From Diplodia intermedia (lineage: Eukaryota; Ascomycota; Dothideomycetes; Botryosphaeriales; Botryosphaeriaceae): DNA of 64,000 nucleotides. Positions 33,924 through 44,709 of the stretch are shown here, piece after piece. Within the stretch, counting starts at the first letter, position 1. Each line of letters starts with the position of its first letter. Under the pieces are notes generated by a model, which saw only the letters and a list, made by a program, of their open reading frames with translations, ran no database searches and had not been told where the DNA came from. The translations under genes were made by a program, and so were the position numbers. The stretch is from contig JAKEKT010000080.1 of NCBI GenBank assembly GCA_021495925.1, positions 1 to 64,000 of the forward strand, read 5' to 3'.

Positions 33924-34724
33924 TTACTCGTCCAACACCTGAAAATGTGCCTCGCTTGGCATTCGTCCATTGATATCCAGCACATCTTGCGGACACGCGC
34001 TCATGACCACAACGATATCCCTCTCCGCTCTCAGCACAACGTAATCCCCCGGCTTGGTCACCGGATACTCGAAACTCAAATCCTTCACATAGGTGGTTCC
34101 CGCGGTCGGGATATTCATGAATAAGTTGAATGGATCTGGCACCCTTCCGCCCAACCTTGCCTGCAGCTGCCTCAGCCCTTCCATCTGCTCCTGGCTCAGC
34201 CCCGCCTCACCACCAGCCTCCGCCAATGAGGATGATGCAGATAGCAGCGCATCCAACGCATCCCAGCAGTTGTCCGTGCAAGACTCATGATATCCTTCGA
34301 CGCCGAGCTCGGCGTAGCGCCACCGATCGCACGCTGCGATAAGAGTGTCGTGAACGCCCGGCGAGGTATCCTCGATGATCGTTACCATGGGGGCGCGCTT
34401 CTGGCTGCGCAGCGCGTCGCCAACTGCCGGATGTGTCTTGCCGAGGCTGGCGCGTGTGTGGCTCATGGACATGTACTCGGGCACGCTGGCGGCAAAGTTG
34501 GCCGGAGAGCTATACGAAGTGAGCGAGGAGGCGGTGGCCGCAGGGAAGAGGGGGGCGTCCAGGGTGGAGTCGTGAGGGGTCGTGGTGGCAGTGGGGAGGG
34601 CGAATGCCCACGTGTCGACAACCTGTGTACCGGATGTGTTGATGATCTTGATGCGCTGACCGTGGCGGATGAGAGTTGCAGCACCTCGGCGAGCGGGAAC
34701 GGCCTGGATAGGGGGCTCGGCCAT
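33924..34724 (-). CDS. DUF1989 (urea-carboxylase-associated family) protein
   Basis: Single-exon, 266 residues, no signal peptide. It matches the DUF1989 group, often found beside urea carboxylase genes in bacteria and of uncertain function in fungi. Visible signatures are VDTWAF near 36, an EYMSMSHTRASLGKTHPAVGD segment, the ESCTDNCWDAL motif with two Cys, DPFNLFMNIP, and the C-terminal PGDYVVLRAERDIVVVMSACPQDV. No urea-related gene is adjacent, so context gives no help with function. Confidence 0.85.
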   Translation of the reverse strand: MAEPPIQAVPARRGAATLIRHGQRIKIINTSGTQVVDTWAFALPTATTTPHDSTLDAPLFPAATASSLTSYSSPANFAASVPEYMSMSHTRASLGKTHPAVGDALRSQKRAPMVTIIEDTSPGVHDTLIAACDRWRYAELGVEGYHESCTDNCWDALDALLSASSSLAEAGGEAGLSQEQMEGLRQLQARLGGRVPDPFNLFMNIPTAGTTYVKDLSFEYPVTKPGDYVVLRAERDIVVVMSACPQDVLDINGRMPSEAHFQVLDE

Positions 34725-36426
34725 GGTGTTGGTGTGTTTTGTTTGATGGGGCGCGACGGCGGGTAAGGCGTTAGATTAGATGTAGACGGAAGGGCCAGGC
34801 TGGATCGATGACCTCGGCACCTGGAGAAAACGTGCAGCCTGCGGTTTCGGGGAGATGTAAAGCTTCAGAAGCTATTGATGGCCTCGACAAGGCTGCAGGC
34901 GACAGGTCTTGATCAAGTCTCACCGCGTACCCCACCATGATCGGCATTAGAGCTCGCTTGCCGTAGCTCTATCGTCCATGACGGCCGATCCGACACGGAC
35001 AAGCCCCATGCTTGACCGACAGTACTGAACGGGTCTTTCAGCTCGGATCGATATGTATATCAGAGGTCGTGGTTTTGTATCGGAGGTAGATGCACCGAGG
35101 CAGTCATCTGTTTCGAAGGCCGGATTACCGCATGTAGAACCCCGCCCGCACGCAGCCTCCGATCGGATGGGAAGGTTGTGTCCAGGGCACGACGCAGGAA
35201 CACGGCGTTCGGTAGGTGCGCCGGTGGTGTTGTTCGCAGGCGTGGCGGTCGGGCGCATCTGGAGCGGTCTCGCGTCTACTTGCAGGAAGAAGGGAGGGCC
35301 AAAGAAAACATGGCTGGCGACACGGAGGGAAAGGGAGGCGTGTAGAGGAGGCCTCCGACGCAGCTCGGCAGTTGAGTTGGCATCTGCATGTGTCAACTTT
35401 GCGTTTGACCCACAGGCTGGTTTGTGAGCAAAGAAGTCGAGATGTAGTTTCGGCAGGAGCAGGAGCTGGAGCTGGAGCTGGCGGGTTGCCGCAACGGGTA
35501 GGCGCGAGGTTAGTCATCGAACGGCTCGGCTGCGACCCCGGCGCCCACGTTTTCCAAAACCCCAACTTCACGCATCGCGGGTCTCAGCCCCTGGACCGCT
35601 CGCATCCATCAAAACACCAAGTGAACCAAGTCGAGTTCGCACATCGCCCGAGATCTCCGTTTCCGGTCGCCTGATCTTTCTCGAGCCGCAACGCCGTGCT
35701 TCGCATGTTGTGCGTCAAAACATGCAGGCCGAGGAGCGTCGAACCACTGCGCCGCGCCCGCCGCACAGCGATGTGGACGCCTTCAGCATCCCCCCGCTAC
35801 GTGGAGCGTTGCCGCAGAGCATATTTCTATGCTTATCTTGCAATTTGCCCGATGGGGCATAATTCACCCTCTCTAAGGGGCCGTGCGTTGTGGCTTGTTA
35901 TTCCCGTGGGCCTTGACGCCCACGCCTAAACCTGCTTGCCATCACCAAGGTCTACGCGCTGGTCTGTTCTGACGCCGAATGCTGAGGATTCAAGACGTGC
36001 CAAGCTCATGCTTCGCCCAGCCATCGTGCGGCTTGACCATCTGGGCATTCTCGCTGAGTCGCGCCCCACAATTCTCCCCTACTCCAAAACTCGTATCACG
36101 GGCCTTCTTCCACTTGCCCTCAAGGTCCGTGTGTGAGCAGCCGCCCGCCCGCCCGAGCCTCAAAGCCGCATCGCTGTAGCAATACCGTTTCGCCGCCGGC
36201 AATAGTGGGTCTTTGCCGTCCACCACCAGCCAGCTAAAAGCCCAAGGGAGCGACGTCGTAACTCACTTTCTTGCTCACCAGCCTTCGCTCATCACTTGCA
36301 TTCCATCCATTCCATCCTCGGGCCCTGGTGGTTCTAATCACTTACTTTCTCTTCGACACACGTTTACTGTCTTTGATATTTCATTTCCTCTCCGTGCCGG
36401 TCACGTCTATTCAAACTCCGTTAAAA
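34725..36426. promoter_or_regulatory. Intergenic, divergent promoters
   Basis: 1.7 kb between DUF1989 and the Egh16-like gene, which point away from each other. A short (GGAGCT)n-type repeat lies at about 35,456-35,482. There are several short frames on both strands without recognisable products. The last 150 bases before 36,427 are CT-rich, as expected of a fungal promoter. Confidence 0.45.
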
Positions 36427-37629
36427 ATGCAGTTTAACTCTTTTGTGGCCCTTCTGGCCGGAGCCTCGACCGTTTACGCTCACGGCGTCATCCTTGCAGC
36501 CGAGGGCGACAAGGGCAAAAGCCAAGGCTTCCTTGGTACGTATGCCGGCCACCCCGGGCTGTTTCTAGCGGCTAACTCAGATCACAGTCAACGAAAACGT
36601 TGCGAGAAACTGTACCGAAATCAACCCTTGCCAACAGGACAGCACCATCATCCGCGACGCCGAGATCACGCAGAACATCGTCAATGGCTGCGGCCGCACC
36701 GAGCTTAACGGCAACATCGACATTGGCGAGCAAACGGAGAACGAGCTGTCGGCCAACCGCATGACTCAAGTCGCCAAGGGCTCATCCGTCGCTGTCACCA
36801 TTCACCAGGTGAATGCCGACGGTGCCGGCCCCTATGAGTGCGACTTGGACGAATCGAGCAACGCCGGCACTTTCACAAAGCTCCAAGTCTCCAACAATGT
36901 GCCGGGCGAGAACGGTCTGTCGGATGCAAAGTTCAAGGACTTCACCATCAACGTTCAGATGCCCGATAACCTGAACTGCACTGGTGGTGAGCATTGCCCT
37001 CTACACAATCACGCAAGCCCGCAAACTGACCGAGATACCTATTAGCATCCCCGGGCAATATCTGCACCGTGCGCTGCCGTAACAACGCCCTTGCTGGCCC
37101 CTTCGGCGGCTGCTTCGCCGTACAGCAAACCGACAACGATGGCCGCCCTCGGGATCAGGCTGCTGGCGAGATTGAAACCGCACAGACCCTCGACGGTATT
37201 TCCAAGCAGATCCAGGTCAACCAGGCCGACTTCAAAACCGCGATCGAGGCTAACAAGGCGGCCGGCGCTGCTGGCGGTGGTGCGGGCGCCGCGGCGGCTG
37301 AGGCCTTGGTCAACGGTACAGAAAACGCAGGTGCAGCGGCGAGTGCAGCGGCTGCGGCTGATTCTGCAACGGCCACTGACTCTGCAAACAATGGAAACAA
37401 CAATGACAACAACGGAAACTCAAACAACAACAACAACAACAACAACAACAATCAGCAGAACAACAACAACAACAACCAGAACAACAACGACAACGACAAC
37501 GACAATAATGGCGGTGGCAACAGCGGATTCGGATTCGGCAACGGCTTCAGCAGCGGCTTTGGCGGTGGCTTCGGCAGGGCCAAGAGGGAGGTCCTTCGCA
37601 AGCGACTTGCTCTCCCGCTCCTCTCCTAA
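36427..37629 (+). CDS. Egh16-like secreted protein (MAS/gEgh16 family, DUF3129)
   Basis: Three exons (36,427-36,535; 36,588-36,986; 37,046-37,629), 363 residues. A signal peptide (about 1-18, ending VYA) is followed by HGVILAAEGD, the usual mature N terminus of this family. The family includes proteins expressed during appressorium formation in plant pathogens; its biochemical role is unknown. Conserved parts are NVARNCTEINPCQQDSTIIR, CGRTELNGNIDIGE, TIHQVNADGAGPYECDLD and a Cys-containing ICTVRCRN segment in exon 3. After about 240 the protein becomes Ala-rich, then Asn-rich (about 283-330), then a Gly/Phe repeat and a basic tail with a possible KR processing site. An alternative 3' splice at 37,580-37,652 could replace the tail. 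Confidence 0.88.
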
Positions 37630-38690
37630 TGCTCATTCGCCTATCTCAACAGGCAACAACAAGCGGGGCCGTAACGGACTATAGCCCCAACGCCTTCTTC
37701 CCGTTTTTCGGATTCAGCGGTGCAGATGGCCCACTTGAGTGAAATCATGCGAACGGGACTGAAGAAGGCGATTACTCAATCCAGGCTCCAGTGCTGAGCT
37801 GAGTCGAACAGAGGAAGAGGCAGATAAATACCACGCGCCCGGATAGCGGTTTCTTTTGTCACAACCACCACTGCTATTTACTATACTTCTTCTTAGACTT
37901 TTGGATGTAGAAAAGCGAAGTGCCTTTTCAACTTATGTACTATTATGCCCGCCTCTATGGTAGATGGGTTTTTGGAATGCAGCGTTTGCTCAAACTTCAT
38001 CCTTACTGTGTGACCAGTGGTAATACTGTCAAATCCCCCCATCGACCCTGATTCCATGTCCATCTGTTCAGTCATCAGCCAGCTGCTTGTACTTTCATGA
38101 GGACCAAGGCTAGCGGAAAAGTGACTGGGGAGGGCGTAGCTAGCCTGCACTTACATATGCGTGTCAGCTTATGCTGTGTGGTTGTACAACCGGAACCATC
38201 GCCTCTATCATTGTATCCTGGACTGAAGTTTGCCTGAGCATAACGTATATAAGATAAATCTTGAGAGCATATCATTATGTCCAGTAAATACCAGAGCCCC
38301 AAATCCTACTCGTCTGCTAATTCCACGGCCAGCATTTGTCCAGTACGTGCTCGCTCGTATTTTCAATTACACAAGCATGCCGTGGCACCCCAAAAGACCT
38401 CAGCTTTCATTTGACTGTGGTGCCCTTGGCCCATTTCAGGAAAAGGCTAAATGCATAAGCAATCCTTTCATATGCATGTTCTGCATTTCCCATGGAGTCG
38501 TGCATCTACCATTGACGCTTCTGGAGCCTTGACTCGGCGTCACCGACTCAGTTGTCCGCACGCCGGACCCAGCCAAGGCCATAGCGTAACCACCCCAGGC
38601 CCATCATTCCTCTAATGTTCCAGCTCCATCTTTCGCTCATTCCAAAACTGTCCGTTTTTGGCTCCATACGATTTATTTCAAGTCCCCACA
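37630..38690. other. Intergenic, no gene seen
   Basis: 1.06 kb between two plus-strand genes. It contains the 3' UTR of the Egh16-like gene, possibly the alternative last exon up to about 37,740, and the promoter of the chitin-binding gene. No other supported feature. Confidence 0.5.
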
Positions 38691-39540
38691 ATGGTGGCAT
38701 CGTTCATCCTTCCCCTACTGACCTCACTGCTGGTTATCAGAGCGACAGGGGCAATGCAGGACGGAAATGGCAAAACCACCACTAATGCAACAAACACGAC
38801 GCAGGCTGCGCCGACCGGTCCAACGACGACGGACGCCATGTGCGGACCGGACCATAAAGACACCGTTTGCGTGCTCGACGGTATAGCGCCGTGCTGCAGG
38901 TTTGTCCGCTTCCCACCTCCTCTCTATCCACAAACCCCCAGATCCAAGACAGCCTTTGCTAACGCTTCCTTCTGCTCCTCCCAGCCAAAACGGGTAAGTT
39001 CCAAGTCCCGCAATGATCCTCGCGCAAGCTTCTCAACGCAACATACACAGCTTCTGCGGCGGCGATAAACGCTACTGTTCCGCCCCTGGGTGCCAGCCTC
39101 TCTTCGGCCTCTGTCACGTCCCCAACAGCAGCACGCTCGGCAACCCTGCTTGTAGCTGGTCCTCGCAGGGTACCAGTCCACGCTGCGACGGCCAGTGCGG
39201 CGTCGACCACAATAATGCGCTGTGCGATGCCTCCGCCGCTGCCAACGCCTTCGATGAATTGGGTGTATTCGGATATGGGCCATGTTGCAGCAAGGCGGGA
39301 TTTTGCGGGAACACGAGCGAGCATTGCGAGAGGGAGACAGGTTGCCAGAGCGGGTGTTGGGGGAGTGATGACGACGATGGAACGGCGTCGACGTCGTCGG
39401 CGAATGAGACGGCGAACACGGTGACGGTAACGGCAACGGCAACAACGAGTGCGACGGGTGCTGCGTTGGTGGCGAGGGGCGTGCCTGACGTGGCTGTTAT
39501 AGTGGGATTGGGGGCTGTAGGGGTGCTGCTGGGAATTTGA
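38691..39540 (+). CDS. Chitin-binding (CBM18-like) predicted GPI-anchored protein
   Basis: Three exons: 38,691-38,899, 38,985-38,993 (9 nt) and 39,051-39,540; 235 residues. The micro-exon restores CCSQNGFCGGDKRYC, the core of a type 1 chitin-binding module. A signal peptide (about 1-21) precedes a Thr/Asn-rich spacer. Module 1 runs from MCGPDHKDTVC to CSAPGC. Module 2 runs from CDGQCGVDHNNALC through YGPCCSKAGFCGNTSEHC to GCQSGC. Then come an acidic stretch, a Ser/Thr-rich region and a hydrophobic end (VAVIVGLGAVGVLLGI), which together look like a GPI-anchor signal. The expected place is the cell wall or surface, binding chitin. Neighbours on both sides also encode secreted or membrane Cys-bearing proteins. 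Confidence 0.85.
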
Positions 39541-39805
39541 GTGGTAAAAACGGTGGATGTTTGGTCAATAATGTTAATGTTCAGTTGCTGGCTGGGTGAC
39601 TAGTTGTTCAATACAAGGTCCGGACAACATACGCTGAGCCACACATGCGTCTGCAAATATTCTACTACACAATAAATATATTCGACTTGTCTTCACACGA
39701 CGGACTGCCGCGGATATGTGTGGAATGCAAGATCCCCAGTGACCGGACCCCTTCCTCAACTCCAACGTATTAGCAGACACTGTACAATGGAGGAAGTACG
39801 AGTTA

Positions 39806-40742
39806 TCAACATGGACCTTTCCTCTGCTCTTCGTTTTTCATTATATTCAGATCCAATGGTAAGGACCCTTCCAACTCGTGTCTCTCAGCCCCGGAGCTCA
39901 ATTCCTGAGGTGCTTCTCTCCCGCCAAGTTCATGCCTTGCATCTCCCGCTTTCATCTCGTGCCGCATCCCGATCCCATCGAGCTCTGCCGTCACCGAGCG
40001 GTCCTTCTGTTTCCTCCGCCTCCTCATACCCCACAGCGCCAACGCTCCCAGACCACCCGCTCCAGCAACGCTCCCAACCACGATGCCCGCAAGCGCCCCG
40101 GCCGACAGGGCTGCTCCTACTTCACCGCCGTGGCCACTGGCAATCACCGGTGTCCCGGAGCTGCTTGCAATGGCAGAAGTCGAGGTTGAGGAGGCAAGGC
40201 TCCTCGTCTCACTCGCGGCGCTCTTGTCGATGACTCTGAAGGCATCCCAGGCACCCACCAGGCCAAACAAATTCGAAGTGTCCTGACAACAAGTGGCCGT
40301 TGCATCCTTGTTTCCGGTATCGCAGCACACCTTCCCGCCAGCATCCGGACAGCGAATTATGCCACAGCCATAGTCGGGAACTTTCGCTGTCGGAACAGTC
40401 AGCTCGCAACGGACAAGGAGGAAAAAGGGGCAGCTTTTCACCTTGGCAAAACTGCGGACAGTCGGCGGAGGTCCAAGTCTTATCAGTGCAGGTACCGCGG
40501 TTGAAGCGGTACTGGGTGGGGTTGAGGACGTCGCAGATCTTGTTGTCAAGGCAGCTGACGTTGGTGGTGCAACAGAAGGACTCGGCTGTGTCGAGGCGGC
40601 AGGCGTAATCGTTGGTAGCGACGGTGCCATCCGGATAATAGCAGAGCGGGACATGGCCCATGTCGCTGCCCAGAGCAAGGTTGGCGTGGAGGAGGGAGAT
40701 CAAGGGGAGTGCATAGCGCGACGAAGGGCAAGCGGTGCGCAT
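39806..40742 (-). CDS. Cys-rich single-pass membrane protein, unknown
   Basis: Two exons (40,442-40,742 and 39,806-40,386, intron 55 nt), 293 residues. A signal peptide (about 1-25) is followed by an ectodomain with many cysteines (LCYYPDG, CRLDTAESFCC, CLDNKICD, CGIIRCPDAGGKVCCDTG, TATCC). Next is a Ser/Thr-rich stalk and a Gly/Ala-rich membrane segment (about 198-222, AGIVVGSVAGAGGLGALAL) ending in MRRRRKQK. The cytosolic tail of about 65 residues is charged and repeats RHE-type motifs (GMRHEMKAGDARHELGG). The layout resembles fungal wall-sensor or receptor-like proteins, but I do not recognise the family. It ends 266 bp from the end of the chitin-binding gene, tail to tail. Confidence 0.8.
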
Positions 40743-41350
40743 GGCAGCAGGTGTGGAGAAGGAGAAGCGGCCATGGAGGACAGGGCACCTTGGGGGCGGG
40801 AGGTGGTAACTCGTGCGGACGTATGCCAGTGCGAGCGTCGCACAGCAGCTGGATGCAACCTTTGCGCAACGCCGGTAGCACAGGCGTCAGCAACGTCAAG
40901 AGATTCGTCTATTCGATGCCAGTTGGCGGAGGAAGTCCGTTCGAAGCCGGGATTGGGCCATGGCCGAGCGAAGTAGTAAGTCGAACGTTTGATCAAGCGG
41001 AGCAGTTCCGCGGCTTCTACCTTTGCGCCGAGCTTGCGGGCTTAAGGGTCTAAAGTCTAAAGCCTTGCGCGAACCAACAGAAGCGGAATTACTCAGAGCA
41101 CGACGGGAAGACGGACATCGGGCGTTCGGCCTCGACTCTCATGCGACATTACTTACGTCAGCAAGCCGAAGCGACGCGCACGAAAGCACCTTAACTGGAA
41201 GAGGCAGTTTGAGTCATCGGCGGCGATGCTTGCGCAGAGCTCCACGGTGCATTTTCCGCGTCCGCACTGCCTGTGCTTGCAGCTACAAATACCTTGCTTC
41301 GCGGTGCCCCTCGGTCGAGTCCGAGATTGAAGAGCACCCAAGGCAGCGAC
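40743..41350. promoter_or_regulatory. Divergent promoter region
   Basis: 608 bp between the Cys-rich membrane protein gene (minus) and the SDR gene (plus). No gene seen. Confidence 0.5.
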
Positions 41351-42226
41351 ATGTCCGCCCCAACCAACAGCCTCGCAGGCAAGGTCGCCGTCATTACAGG
41401 CGCGTCCAAGGGTAACGAGATGCTCTGGCCACCCCCTTTCCAGGCCTCATTCTCACGTGTTCGGCAGGCATCGGCCGCGCCACAGCCCTGCGGCTCGCCT
41501 CACTCGGTGCCAGCGTCGTGATCAACTACGCCTCGTCCGCCAAAGAAGCCGACGAGCTGGTGCAGCACATTGGCAGTGACCGTGCTCTCGCCGTCAAGGC
41601 CGACGCGGGCAGCCTCCCCGACTTGGAGAGGCTGGTCAGCGCCACGGTTGAGAAATTTGCCAGGATTGACATTCTCATCCCCAATGCCGCCGTGCTGCAA
41701 ATGTGCGATCTGGCCGGAACCTCCGAGGAGCAATTCGATAAAGCCATGCAGCTCAACGTGAAGGGGCCCTACTTTCTCTGCCAGGTACGGCTTTTAATCC
41801 CTCACCCCTCGCTTGCGCCTCACCAGCACAATCCTTAGGCTAATCCATATTATCCAGAAAGCGGCGCCGCACATGGCCGCGGGCTCGCACGTTGTGCTAA
41901 TCAGCACCTCCGTCTGCCACTTCTCGAGCATCCCGCCGAATTACCTGCTGTACGCCACGACCAAGGGCGCCATCGAGCAGATGACCCGTGTGATGGCCAA
42001 GGACCTGGGCCGCAAGGGTATCTTCGTGAACGCCGTGGCCCCGGGCCCGACGGGCACGGAGCTGTTCTTCCAGGGCAAGAGCGAGCAGCTGCTCAACACC
42101 ATCAGAGGCTGGACTCCGTTCGACAGGATAGGCGAGCCGGACGAGATAGCGGAGGTCATTGCCTTCGTTTCTGGGTCCAGATGGGTCAACGGCCAGGTCT
42201 TCAAGGCGAACGGTGGCATGGCGTAA
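41351..42226 (+). CDS. Short-chain dehydrogenase/reductase
   Basis: Three exons (41,351-41,411; 41,468-41,784; 41,858-42,226), 248 residues, a classical SDR length. The cofactor motif TGASKGIG (16-23) is built across the first intron. NAAV stands in place of NNAG near 98. The catalytic set is a Ser in LISTS (about 142-144), Tyr 158 and Lys 162 in YATTKG. The C terminus ends WVNGQVFKANGGMA, as in many 3-oxoacyl or polyol reductases. The substrate is not readable. The next gene on the same strand is a mannitol-1-phosphate dehydrogenase, about 1.2 kb away, which makes a sugar-alcohol substrate conceivable but unproven. Confidence 0.9.
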
Positions 42227-43459
42227 TAGGGGCGCAGTAACGCAGCGTGTCATAGGAAGTGGAGGGCGGTGATGAAGAGTCATCTCGCTGCCGACCATCC
42301 GACAACTGGTTTGTTGGGAGCAAACGGGTGATCGAATCACCCGAGAGAGAGATGGGGAGACCGATTAGGAAATGAGATAACGCACTTTCATTCGCACCAG
42401 GGGGAAGGCCAAAACAGGTAGGGCTGGGCAGGGCGTGGTGTCATTGCAAAGGTTCGAAAGCAGGGCGTGTGCAGGTGGCCCGCGTTACGGTGGCATTGGC
42501 ATCGTGAAACGGGGGAGGGCTCGATTTCGATCGCGCAGGCGGTGACCAGATCTCGGACTATCGTGACATCGTGAAGCGGCAACACGCCGACGCAACGGGT
42601 GGGCCCTCTTGCGGATTTCGTCACCGGGCAACACACAGCCGCGTCCGGCGAGCGCAGGCCCGGCCACTCGGCCGCTGCTGGTCGCGCCTGCCCCGCGACA
42701 CAAAACAACACGCGCGCTTGCTGCACGCGCCCATCTCGCATGTGACACAAGCGACGCGCCCAGCGCTCCCCAGGCCTTCGCCGCAGCCGCAGGCACTGGC
42801 ACTGGCAGCTGCACTGGGGAGCGCCCAGGCTTCGTGCGGCCTGTTCCGGAGGGGCCCATATATCTAGCGGAAACTAACCAAGATGACGTCGCGCCGGGGA
42901 AGTGGGCAGCGAAGGGGTGTCAGTGCACAGCCTCTCGCAGCACCCAGCCAGCCTTAGCCCTGTATCGCCCGAGCGTTGTCGAACCGGCGGCCACTCACAG
43001 CGCGCCGCCTGCGGTATTAACGGCGCCCGCGCGTGGACCGTTCAAGTGAGCGCAGAGCGACAGCGTGAGCATGATGCTGTTGAGGCGGGCCGCCGGCCCA
43101 GTCCCTTCCTTTGCTGGCTTGTGCCACGAACCTTCGTGTGCCGTAGCGGAATGTGCTACCGCCTGAGCATCTACAAACTGCAGGTCCCCATTGGTGCGCC
43201 GCTGCTGCCCCGCCGCCTTCATAACCCCGCTGCCCGCCCGCCCTCAGCACCACATAAACACATCACTGCGGCACCCACCCCCAGCCCACCTCCACTCGTC
43301 CTTCTCCTCACTTCTGCGCCTGCCAGTACGTACTCCACTCCCTCCGCACCCGCCCGCATACAAAACCCCGTGCTGACGCGCATCTCCTCCAAGCAACCAA
43401 TACACTCTTCTCCGTCTCTCCCATCCCTGCACCCGCCTCGCCCTTCCCCGCTCTACACC
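42227..43459. promoter_or_regulatory. Intergenic and M1PDH promoter
   Basis: 1.23 kb between two genes on the plus strand. The last 200 bases before 43,460 are strongly pyrimidine-rich, a common feature upstream of highly expressed fungal genes. Overlapping frames on both strands are composition artefacts. Confidence 0.5.
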
Positions 43460-44709
43460 ATGCCTCAGTACGACAGGAAGGCGGTCCACTTTGGTGGCGG
43501 CAACATCGGCCGCGGCTTTGTCGCTGAATTGTGAGTACCCGTCCCTGCAGCCCGCCCCGCCGAGCTCGAACCCGGCGAACCCCCGCTGATTGCTCTACCC
43601 TGCACAGCTTGCACAAGTCGGGCTATGAGGTCGTCTTCGTAGATGTCATGGACAAGATCATCGATGCCCTGAACTCGACTCCGAGCTACACAGTCACCGA
43701 AATTGGTGACGACGGCGAGAAGACGTTCCAGATCGACCACTACCGTGCTCTCAACAGCAAGTACAAGCTAGACCAGGTGATTGAGGAGATTGCAACGGCC
43801 GACGTTGTTACCTGCGCTGTCGGGCCCAACATTCTCAAGTTCATTGCCGAGCCCGTTGCCAAGGGTATTGAGAGCAGGAAGCTCGACTACCCGCTGGCTA
43901 TCATTGCCTGCGAGAACGCGATCAATGCAACCAACACATGGCGCGGATTCATCGAGGAGAGGTTGTCGGATGACAGCAAGCAAAGCATTGATACCAAGGC
44001 GCGTTTTGCCAACTCCGCCATCGACCGCATTGTTCCGCACCAGGATCCCGACGCTGGCTTGAACGTTAAGATCGAGAAGTTCTTCGAGTGGTGCGTTGAG
44101 CTGCCCCCTTTCGACGGAGTTCAGCACCCAGAGATCGATGGCGTTCACTTCGTCGACCACCTCGAGCCCTACATTGAGCGCAAGCTGTACACCGTCAACA
44201 CGTCGCACGCCTCGGCCGCTTATTACGGCTACAACCGCGGCAAGAGGTTGATTCATGACGCCATGCGCGACAACGAGATCCACGACATCGTACGCGACTG
44301 CCTTCGCGAGACCGCTCACCTCATTGTTAACAAGCACGGCATCTCGACAGAAGAGCAGAACGACTATGTGGAGAAGATTATCAAGCGCATCTCCAACCCT
44401 GCCCTTGAAGATGACGTCAGGCGTGTCGGCCGTGCGCCTCTCCGCAAGCTGTCCCGCAAGGAGCGCTTTATCGGCCCCGCCTCGCAGCTCGCTGAGATGG
44501 GCGAGGGCTTCGAGCATCTCCTCGATGCTGCAGAGATGGCACTGCGCTTCCAGAATGTCGAGGGTGATGACGAGAGTGTCGAGCTCGCGAAGGTCTTGAA
44601 GGAAAACGGCGCGAAGGAGGCAACGACGCAGATCACTGGTCTGGAGGAGTCGCACCCTCTCTTTCCGCACATTCTCAAGAGGGTGGAGAAGGTGCAAAAA
44701 GGCGAATGA
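43460..44709 (+). CDS. mpdA: Mannitol-1-phosphate 5-dehydrogenase
   Basis: Interconverts fructose-6-phosphate and mannitol-1-phosphate with NAD(H) in the cytosol, the entry to the fungal mannitol pathway. Two exons (43,460-43,530 and 43,608-44,709), 390 residues, the normal length. The Rossmann motif HFGGGNIGRGFVAEF (10-24) is completed across the intron (TT^C). Further signatures are VFVDVMDKIIDAL, CAVGPNILKFIAEPVA, ACENAINAT, the long-chain polyol dehydrogenase motif with Lys-Leu-Tyr-Thr-Val-Asn-Thr-Ser-His, and GYNRGKRLIHDAM. The start has a pyrimidine-rich leader. Confidence 0.96.
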
